From assembly GCA_023380955.1 (NCBI GenBank), contig JAMCTB010000047.1, positions 1 to 5,083 on the forward strand: DNA of 5,083 nt, written 5' to 3'. This DNA comes from Chloroflexota bacterium (GTDB lineage: Bacteria > Chloroflexota > UBA6077). Both the position numbers and the translations under genes were made by a program. Each line of letters begins with the position of its first letter. The stretch's first letter is position 1. The notes under the pieces are model-generated. The model made no database searches. It saw only the letters and a program-made list of their open reading frames with translations, and was not told the origin of the DNA. Below are positions 1-5,083 of this stretch, in pieces.

Positions 1-326
1 GCCTGGATATCCCGCTGGCCCACATCCTGCGGGTCGCCACCTTCTATGCCCTCTTCAGCCTGAAGCCCAGGGGGAAACACGTCATCTCCGTATGCCAGGG
101 GACCTCGTGCTTCGTGCGGGGCGCCGATCGAGTGCTCGAGCGATTCCAGGAAGTGTTGGGCATCGGGGTGGGCGAGGTGACCCAAGACAAGGAGTTCAGC
201 CTCGAGGTGGTGCGCTGTCTCGGCTGCTGCGCCCTCGCCCCGGCAATCAAGGTGGGCGAGCAGGTGTACGCGGGGGTGCAGTCCAAGGGAGTAGAGGAGA
301 TCTTGAAAGGGTACACATCGCGATGA
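1..326 (+). CDS. NuoE/HndA-like [2Fe-2S] subunit of an NADH-oxidising complex, 5'-truncated
   Basis: This is the C-terminal 107 residues of a NuoE-like (24 kDa type) subunit, read in frame from base 3; the N-terminal helical part lies left of the window. The fragment opens with the typical stretch ATFYALFSLKPRGKH that precedes the thioredoxin-like domain. It carries the four ligands of the N1a-type [2Fe-2S] cluster as C-x4-C (codons at 93 and 108, CQGTSC) and C-x3-C (codons at 216 and 228, CLGCC followed by ALAPAI). The CLGCC form, with an extra cysteine at 225, resembles HndA-type proteins more than respiratory NuoE. In this family the cluster sits beside the FMN of NuoF. The stop at 324-326 overlaps the start of the NuoF-like gene, which supports joint translation and a soluble NuoEF-type module. 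The family call is firm. Whether the complex is respiratory, hydrogenase-linked or Hdr-linked comes only from the neighbours, and those favour Hdr. Confidence 0.93.
   Translation, partial: LDIPLAHILRVATFYALFSLKPRGKHVISVCQGTSCFVRGADRVLERFQEVLGIGVGEVTQDKEFSLEVVRCLGCCALAPAIKVGEQVYAGVQSKGVEEILKGYTSR
323..326 (+). other. ATGA start/stop overlap coupling the NuoE-like and NuoF-like genes
   Basis: The start ATG (323-325) and the preceding stop TGA (324-326) share three bases. No ideal Shine-Dalgarno sits at the usual distance; the best purine run, GAAAGG at 305-310, is 12 bases from the start. Re-initiation by ribosomes finishing the NuoE-like gene is therefore the likely way the start is used, giving matched subunit amounts. 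Confidence 0.75.
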
Positions 327-2185
327 TAGCGAACGATCCGCATACCATATTCGTCTGCCAGGGGACGGGCTGCGTTTCCCTCCGGTCGTCCGCCATTCAA
401 AAAGCGCTGGAGCAGGAGGTAGAGACGGCAGGGCTGGCGGGCTCCGTGCAGGTGAAGCTCTGCGGTTGCCACGGCTTTTGCGAGCAGGGTCCGCTGGTGG
501 CCATCGAGCCCGAGGGCTTCCTATATACCCACGTCAAAGCGGAAGATGCCCCGCAGATTGTCCGGGAGCATCTTCGCGACGGCCGGCCCGTCGAGCGGCT
601 CTTCTACCGGGACCCCCTGACCAGGAGCGCGGTGCCTTACTACCACGATATTCCCTTCTACAAGAAGCAGATGCGGCTGATCATGCGCAACTGCGGCCAC
701 ATCGACCCGGAGAGGATCGATGACTACATCGACGCCGGGGGCTACGAGGCCCTGCGCAAGGCCCTCCTCGAGATGACGCGCGATGAGGTGATCGAAGAGG
801 TCAGCCGCTCGGGACTGAGAGGAAGGGGCGGCGCGGGCTTCCCCACAGGGAGGAAATGGGCCGCCTGCCGCCGCGCCCCGGGCGAGCCGAAGTACGTCAT
901 CTGCAACGCAGACGAGGGCGACCCGGGCGCCTATATGGACCGGAGCATCCTGGAGGCTGACCCCCACAGCATCATCGAAGGGATGGTGATCGGGGCCTAC
1001 GCCATCGGCGCCAGCTACGGCTTCATCTTCGTCCGGGCCGAGTACCCTCTGGCCGTGGACCGGCTGAGGATCGCGCTGAGACAGGCCGAGGAGCGCGGCT
1101 TTCTGGGGGACAACATCCTGAACTCGGGCTTCGGCTTTTCAATCGACATCGACCGCGGCTCCGGCGCATTCGTCTCCGGCGAGGCCACGGCCCTGGTAGC
1201 CTCGATCGAAGGCTGGAGCGGCGAGCCCCGGCCGCGCCCACCGCGCACCGCCGAGGCCGGGGTCTGGGGCAAGCCGACCAACATCAACAACGTGAAGACC
1301 TGGGCGAAGGTCCCGCTGATCATCGAGCGTGGGGCGGAGTGGTTCGCGTCGATAGGAACGGAGCACAGCAAAGGGACAATGGTGTTCTCTCTGTCGGGCA
1401 AGGTCAGGAACACCGGCCCGGTGGAGGTACCGATGGGGACCAGTCTGCGCTCCCTCATCTTCGATATCGGCGGCGGCATTCCGGGCGGCAAGGCGCTGAA
1501 GGCCGTCCAGACCGGCGGACCCTCGGGAGGCTGCATCCCCGCCGAGCTTGCCGACGTGCCGGTGGACTACGAGCGGCTGACAGAGCTGGGCTCCATTATG
1601 GGGTCCGGCGGCCTGGTGGTTATGGACGAAGACACCTGCATGGTCGACGTGGCCAAGTACTTCCTGTCCTTCACTATGCAGGAGTCCTGCGGCAAATGCG
1701 TCCCCTGCCGGGAAGGCATACGGCGGATGCACGAAATCCTGGTCGATATCACCGAAGGACGGGGGCAGGAAGGCGATATCGAGCTGCTGGAGCAGATGGG
1801 CGAGACCATCATCGACGCGTCCCTGTGCGGGCTAGGGGGCAGCGCCCCGAACCCGGTGCTGACCACCATTCGTTACTTTGCCGACGAGTACCGGGCGCAC
1901 ATCCTGGAGAAGCGCTGTCCGGCGCTGGCCTGCAAGTCGCTGGTGTCTTACTACATCGAGCCCTCGAAATGCCAGGCCTGCCAGATTTGCCTGCGGAGCT
2001 GCCCCGTCAAGGCCATCGGCGGCGGCAAGGACCAGGTGCACGTCATCGACCAGGCGGCGTGTACCAGGTGCGGCACCTGCTTCGAGGTCTGCCCGCCACG
2101 GTTCGGAGCGGTCACCCGGCTGTCGGGGATGCCGGTGCCGGTGGCCCCGCCGCTGGAGGAGCGACTGGTGGCCAGGGCGCGATGA
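323..2185 (+). CDS. NuoF/HndC-like NADH dehydrogenase flavoprotein with extra ferredoxin domains
   Basis: A 620-residue NADH:acceptor oxidoreductase subunit, predicted cytoplasmic with no signal peptide or membrane segment. Domains in order: (1) residues 1-90, thioredoxin-like [2Fe-2S] domain with C12-x4-C17 and C49-x3-C53, plus a spare C47; (2) about 110-440, FMN/NADH-binding core with GRGGAGFPTG at 167-176 and ADEGDPG at 196-202; (3) about 440-540, SLBB-linked cluster domain with C456-x2-C459-x2-C462 and C502, the N3-type [4Fe-4S] site; (4) 545-595, a 2x[4Fe-4S] ferredoxin with C550/553/556/560 and C580/583/586/590. This layout is that of HndC and bifurcating hydrogenase beta subunits, and is longer than respiratory NuoF (about 440 residues). 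The ATG at 323 is chosen because homology begins there, the gene overlaps the NuoE-like stop, and a weak GAAAGG lies at 305-310. An open frame continues upstream to 92 but has no family resemblance. One oddity is that the usual CGEETAL motif reads SGEATAL (285-291), with further atypical residues nearby. Confidence 0.95.
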   Translation: MIANDPHTIFVCQGTGCVSLRSSAIQKALEQEVETAGLAGSVQVKLCGCHGFCEQGPLVAIEPEGFLYTHVKAEDAPQIVREHLRDGRPVERLFYRDPLTRSAVPYYHDIPFYKKQMRLIMRNCGHIDPERIDDYIDAGGYEALRKALLEMTRDEVIEEVSRSGLRGRGGAGFPTGRKWAACRRAPGEPKYVICNADEGDPGAYMDRSILEADPHSIIEGMVIGAYAIGASYGFIFVRAEYPLAVDRLRIALRQAEERGFLGDNILNSGFGFSIDIDRGSGAFVSGEATALVASIEGWSGEPRPRPPRTAEAGVWGKPTNINNVKTWAKVPLIIERGAEWFASIGTEHSKGTMVFSLSGKVRNTGPVEVPMGTSLRSLIFDIGGGIPGGKALKAVQTGGPSGGCIPAELADVPVDYERLTELGSIMGSGGLVVMDEDTCMVDVAKYFLSFTMQESCGKCVPCREGIRRMHEILVDITEGRGQEGDIELLEQMGETIIDASLCGLGGSAPNPVLTTIRYFADEYRAHILEKRCPALACKSLVSYYIEPSKCQACQICLRSCPVKAIGGGKDQVHVIDQAACTRCGTCFEVCPPRFGAVTRLSGMPVPVAPPLEERLVARAR

Positions 2186-2204
2186 CGGCGGATAGGCGTG
2201 AGAT

Positions 2205-2210
2205 AGAAGG
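2205..2210 (+). promoter_or_regulatory. Ribosome binding site deciding the start of the NuoG/HdrA fusion gene
   Basis: AGAAGG followed by a seven-base spacer precedes the ATG at 2218. The competing in-frame ATG at 2182 overlaps the NuoF-like stop (ATGA) and would add 12 residues. The 2218 start is preferred because it has this binding site and because the product then begins MVRFTIDG, the usual beginning of NuoG-type [2Fe-2S] domains. Confidence 0.7.
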
Positions 2211-2217
2211 AAAAGCT

Positions 2218-2763
2218 ATGGTCAGGTTCACCATCGACGGACGGAAGGCCGAGGCCGAGTCAGGGAAGACGATCCTCGAGACCGCCCGGGCTATGAGCAT
2301 CAACATACCGACCCTGTGCTACCACAAGGCCCTCGTCCCCCACGCCGGCTGCCGGCTATGCCTGGTGGAGATCGCCGGACGGGACGAGCTTCAGGCTTCC
2401 TGCGCCTACCCGGTGGAGAACGGGATCGAGGTGATGACCAGCTCGCCGCGCGTGGCCAGGGCGCGCCGGCTGGTCGCGGAGCTGCTCTACCTTCGCTGTC
2501 CCGAGGTGCCCCGCATCCAGGAGCTGGCCAGAGAGTTCGGAATCGATACGGACAGGCTCAAGGAGCGGTTTACCCCGGACAACGAGAAGTGCATCCTGTG
2601 CGACCTCTGCGTCCGGATATGCAAAGAGAGAATGAAGGTCAATGCCTTCGACTACATCAACCGCGGCCACCTGCGCAAGTGGAGCACGCCCTACCGGCAG
2701 CCGTCGCCCTTCTGCCTGGCCTGTGGCGCTTGCCAGTCCGTCTGCCCGCTGGGCTCGGTCGAC
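2218..2763 (+). other. NuoG-like iron-sulfur head domain of the fusion protein
   Basis: Residues 1-182 follow complex I NuoG order: a [2Fe-2S] fold, then a helix where NuoG has its His-Cys cluster, then EKCILCDLCVRIC and FCLACGACQSVCP. Complex I NuoG would continue into a molybdopterin-type domain. Here the chain passes instead into HdrA sequence (YDAGLTRRGPIHIPFAQAIP, 196-215). The join therefore lies at about residues 182-196, placing the electron wire directly before the HdrA region. Confidence 0.85.
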
Positions 2764-5083
2764 CTCTCTGAGATCACCCTCCATAAGCCCCGGCCGATAC
2801 TATCCGAGTACGATGCCGGTCTCACCCGGCGAGGGCCGATCCACATCCCCTTCGCGCAGGCCATCCCCAAAGTCCCGGTAATCGATCGGGACCACTGTAT
2901 ATACTTCCAGCGGGGCGTCTGCAAGACCTGCGAGGCGTTCTGCGAGGCCGGGGCCATCAACCACGATCAGAAAGACGAGATAGAGCGCATCGAGGTCGGG
3001 GCGGTCGTGCTGGCGGCCGGCTACGAGGCCATCGATCCCCAGATCAGGGCGGAGCTGGGCTACGGCCGCTACGCCAACGTCGTCTCCAGCCTCCAGTTCG
3101 AGCGACTGCTGTCGGCCAGCGGCCCTCATATGGGCAAGGTTCTCCGCCCCTCCGACCTGACGCCGCCCCGGCGCATCGCCTTCGTCCAGTGCGTGGGCTC
3201 GCGGGAGGTGGACCACAACTATTGCTCTTCGGTCTGCTGTATGTACGCCACCAAGGAAGCCCTTATCGTCAAGGAGCACGCGCCGGAGACAGAATGCACC
3301 ATATTCTACATCGACCTGCGCGCCTTCGGGAAAGGATACGAAGCGTACTACCGGCGGGCGAAGGAAGAGGGGGTGCGCTACATCCGCTGCCATCCGTCGG
3401 CCGTGAGGGAGGTCCACGGAAGCAAGAACCTGGTCCTCCAGTTCCCCAGCGAGGACGGCTCTATCGTTAAGGAGGAGTTCGACCTGGTAGTCCTGGCCGT
3501 GGGGACGCGTCCTGCGCCCGATGCCGCCGGGCTCGCCGGAGCTTTCGGGCTGAGGCTGGATGCTCGCGGCTTCGTCCAGACGCACGAGCTCGCCCCGGTA
3601 GAGACCTCCAGGTCCGGCGTCTACGTGGCCGGGGTCCTCGGCGGGCCCAAAGACATACCCGAGAGCGTGATGGAGGCATCTGCCGCGGCGGCCAAGGCGA
3701 TGAGCTTCCTGGCCCCGGCCCGGGGCACGCTGGTCGGCGAAATGAGCTATCCGCCGGAACGAGATGTGGCCGGGGAGGAGCCGCGCATCGGCGTGTTCGT
3801 GTGCCACTGCGGGCGAAACATCGCCGGCGTGGTCGACGTGCCCCAGGCAGTCGAGTATGCCCGCACCCTGCCCGGCGTGGTCTATGCCGAAGACAACATG
3901 TATACCTGCTCCACCGACACGCAGCAGCGCATCAAGCAGAAGATCGATGAGCACCGGCTGAACCGGGTCATCGTCGCCTCCTGCACCCCCAGGACCCACG
4001 AGCCCCTGTTCCGGAACACCATCCGCGAGGCCGGGCTCAACCCCTATCTGCTCGAGATGGCTAACATTCGAGACCAGTGCTCCTGGGTGCACATGCACGA
4101 GCCGGTGAAGGCCACCCGCAAGGCGAAGGACCTCATCCGGATGGCCGTGGTTAAGAGCGCCCTGCTGGAGCCCCTTTATTCCGCCAGCGTGGAGGTGAAC
4201 CCGCGCTGCGTCGTGCTGGGCGGCGGCCTTGCCGGGATGACGGCAGCCCTCGAGCTGGCGAGGCAGGGCTTCGAGGCGCATCTCCTGGAGAAGAGCGACG
4301 CCCTGGGGGGCAACCTGCGGAGCGTGAAGTTCCTCCTCAACGGCGTCGATCCCCAGGAGCGCCTGAGGGACCTGGTGAGCCGCGTGTCCAGCCATCCCCG
4401 CGTCCGCGTCTACAACAAGGCCGAGCTGGTCGACTTCGAGGGCTCGGCGGGCAACTTCCTGACCAGGTTCAGGGCCGACGGGCATCTCTACGAGATCCAG
4501 CACGGGGCCCTCATCGTGGCCACCGGGGCCGCCGAGCACCGGCCCTCGGAGTACCTCTACGGGCAGCACCCCGCCGTTGTGACGCAACTGGAGCTGGAGG
4601 AGCGGCTCGCCCGAGGTAACTTCCAGGCCGCATCGGTGGCGATGGTCCAGTGCGTGGGCGCCTGCGAGGAAGAGCACGGCTACTGCAGCCGGCTCTGCTG
4701 CGCCCAGGCGATTAAGACGGCCCTCAAGATCAAGGAGCGGAGCCCGGACACGGCGATATTCATCCTGCACCGGGATATGCGCACCTACGGCTTCTACGAA
4801 GCCAGCTATCGAGAAGCGCGCGAAAGAGGGGTGCGCTTCATCCGCATGGCCGAGGGCACCAGGCCGGAAGTCGCGGCGAGCAACGGTCGGGTGACGCTGT
4901 CGGTTACGGACGACATACTCAAGGGCAGGCTCGGACTGGAGACCGATATGCTGGTCCTGTCTACGGGCATCGACCCCGGCGAGGGCAACCGGGAGCTGGC
5001 GCAGGTGCTGAAGGTGCCCCTCAACCAGGACGGCTTCTTCCTGGAGGCCCATATGAAGCTGCGGCCGGTGGACTCCGCCACCG
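2218..5083 (+). CDS. NuoG-like/HdrA-like multidomain iron-sulfur flavoprotein, 3'-truncated
   Basis: At least 955 residues, open to the right edge with no stop. Domains in order: (1) residues 1-75, NuoG-type [2Fe-2S] ferredoxin with C34, C45, C48, C62; (2) about 80-115, remnant of the NuoG His-Cys segment with only C94, so the N5-type cluster appears lost; (3) 120-182, two [4Fe-4S] motifs, C125/128/131/135 and C166/169/172/176; (4) about 190-498, HdrA-like segment with a further cluster motif C227-x7-C235-x2-C238-x3-C242, FVQC325 with C337/C340/C341, and the flavin-domain end SGVYVAG (466-472), but no GxGxxG; (5) 524-955, second HdrA with N-terminal cysteines C529, C531, C564, C589, C621, dinucleotide motif GGGLAG (668-673), IVATG (766-770), MVQC812 and C823/C827/C828. 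HdrA is the flavin bifurcation subunit of heterodisulfide reductase-type complexes. The NuoG-like head would connect it to NuoEF. Related NuoG-HdrA fusions exist in anaerobes, and annotation pipelines usually call them HdrA family or FAD-dependent oxidoreductase. The terminal acceptor is unknown. Confidence 0.9.
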   Translation, partial: MVRFTIDGRKAEAESGKTILETARAMSINIPTLCYHKALVPHAGCRLCLVEIAGRDELQASCAYPVENGIEVMTSSPRVARARRLVAELLYLRCPEVPRIQELAREFGIDTDRLKERFTPDNEKCILCDLCVRICKERMKVNAFDYINRGHLRKWSTPYRQPSPFCLACGACQSVCPLGSVDLSEITLHKPRPILSEYDAGLTRRGPIHIPFAQAIPKVPVIDRDHCIYFQRGVCKTCEAFCEAGAINHDQKDEIERIEVGAVVLAAGYEAIDPQIRAELGYGRYANVVSSLQFERLLSASGPHMGKVLRPSDLTPPRRIAFVQCVGSREVDHNYCSSVCCMYATKEALIVKEHAPETECTIFYIDLRAFGKGYEAYYRRAKEEGVRYIRCHPSAVREVHGSKNLVLQFPSEDGSIVKEEFDLVVLAVGTRPAPDAAGLAGAFGLRLDARGFVQTHELAPVETSRSGVYVAGVLGGPKDIPESVMEASAAAAKAMSFLAPARGTLVGEMSYPPERDVAGEEPRIGVFVCHCGRNIAGVVDVPQAVEYARTLPGVVYAEDNMYTCSTDTQQRIKQKIDEHRLNRVIVASCTPRTHEPLFRNTIREAGLNPYLLEMANIRDQCSWVHMHEPVKATRKAKDLIRMAVVKSALLEPLYSASVEVNPRCVVLGGGLAGMTAALELARQGFEAHLLEKSDALGGNLRSVKFLLNGVDPQERLRDLVSRVSSHPRVRVYNKAELVDFEGSAGNFLTRFRADGHLYEIQHGALIVATGAAEHRPSEYLYGQHPAVVTQLELEERLARGNFQAASVAMVQCVGACEEEHGYCSRLCCAQAIKTALKIKERSPDTAIFILHRDMRTYGFYEASYREARERGVRFIRMAEGTRPEVAASNGRVTLSVTDDILKGRLGLETDMLVLSTGIDPGEGNRELAQVLKVPLNQDGFFLEAHMKLRPVDSAT
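3181..3387 (+). other. First copy of an internal HdrA duplication (protein level)
   Basis: Residues 322-390 (FVQCVGSRE to GVRYIR) belong to the first HdrA-like segment. They align with residues 809-876 with a single one-residue gap and about 36 of 68 identities by my hand count, including the QCVG, YCS and CC cysteines. The similarity is at protein level, so it reflects an old duplication or fusion and not a recent DNA repeat. Confidence 0.85.
4642..4845 (+). other. Second copy of the internal HdrA duplication (protein level)
   Basis: Residues 809-876 (MVQCVGACE to GVRFIR) are the counterpart of residues 322-390. The cysteines corresponding to C325, C337, C340 and C341 are kept as C812, C823, C827 and C828, with a one-residue shift in spacing at the third, and an additional C816 appears. 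This copy sits in the HdrA module that carries the GxGxxG flavin motif. Confidence 0.85.

Noticed and set aside
92..322. N-terminal extension of the NuoF-like frame to the ATG at 92.
   Set aside because: The added 77 residues are Arg/Gly-rich, match no family and overlap the well-supported NuoE-like gene. Homology starts at the ATG at 323.
1015..1869. Several overlapping minus-strand frames of 70-200 residues opposite the NuoF-like gene.
   Set aside because: They show Arg/Pro/Ala-rich shadow composition with no domain signal and lie wholly opposite a conserved gene.
2182..2217. Earlier start ATG at 2182 for the fusion gene, overlapping the NuoF-like stop.
   Set aside because: It is possible because of the ATGA overlap, but it adds 12 residues without family resemblance. 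The ATG at 2218 has a well-spaced AGAAGG and begins at the expected [2Fe-2S] domain start.
2186..2217. Possible promoter or terminator between the NuoF-like and fusion genes.
   Set aside because: The gap is only 32 bases, with no convincing -35/-10 pair and no hairpin followed by a T run. It holds only a ribosome binding site.
2800..5052. A 750-residue open frame on the minus strand opposite the NuoG/HdrA fusion gene.
   Set aside because: It mirrors a GC-rich coding strand. Its translation is low-complexity and rich in His, Gly, Leu and Ala with no recognisable domain, while the plus strand reads clear HdrA motifs throughout.

Overview
The window is a dense, GC-rich, single-strand stretch of an anaerobic electron-transfer operon. 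It holds three consecutive plus-strand genes: the end of a NuoE-like [2Fe-2S] subunit, a complete NuoF/HndC-like NADH-oxidising flavoprotein, and a long 5' part of a NuoG/HdrA mosaic protein that runs off the right edge. No RNA gene, mobile element, CRISPR array or terminator is visible, and no non-coding stretch exceeds about 32 bases.

Layout. Bases 1-326 are the C-terminal part of the NuoE-like subunit. Its stop overlaps the NuoF start (ATGA at 323-326). Bases 323-2185 encode a 620-residue NuoF-like protein with an added N-terminal thioredoxin-like [2Fe-2S] domain and an added C-terminal 2x[4Fe-4S] ferredoxin, the architecture of HndC and of electron-bifurcating hydrogenase beta subunits. 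After 32 bases with a good ribosome binding site, bases 2218-5083 encode at least 955 residues. In order these are a NuoG-like N-terminus ([2Fe-2S] plus two [4Fe-4S] motifs), an HdrA-like segment that lacks its FAD-binding GxGxxG half, and a second HdrA that has its N-terminal domain and GxGxxG motif but lacks the inserted ferredoxin.

How the genes fit together (inference). NADH would be oxidised at the FMN of the NuoF-like subunit. Electrons would pass through its iron-sulfur chain, the NuoE-like subunit and the NuoG-like head to the HdrA flavin. In characterised HdrA complexes that flavin bifurcates electrons between a low-potential ferredoxin and a high-potential acceptor. Known relatives in outline are HdrABC-FlxABCD, MvhAGD-HdrABC and the Bam complex of anaerobic benzoate degraders. 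The terminal partner (HdrBC, MvhD, formate dehydrogenase, MetF or other) lies outside the window, so the physiological acceptor cannot be named.

Organism. High GC and HdrA plus NuoEF in one operon point to a strict anaerobe of bacterial type, for example a sediment Chloroflexota/Dehalococcoidia or a sulfate-reducer-like lineage. This is a weak inference, because these modules are widely exchanged among anaerobes.
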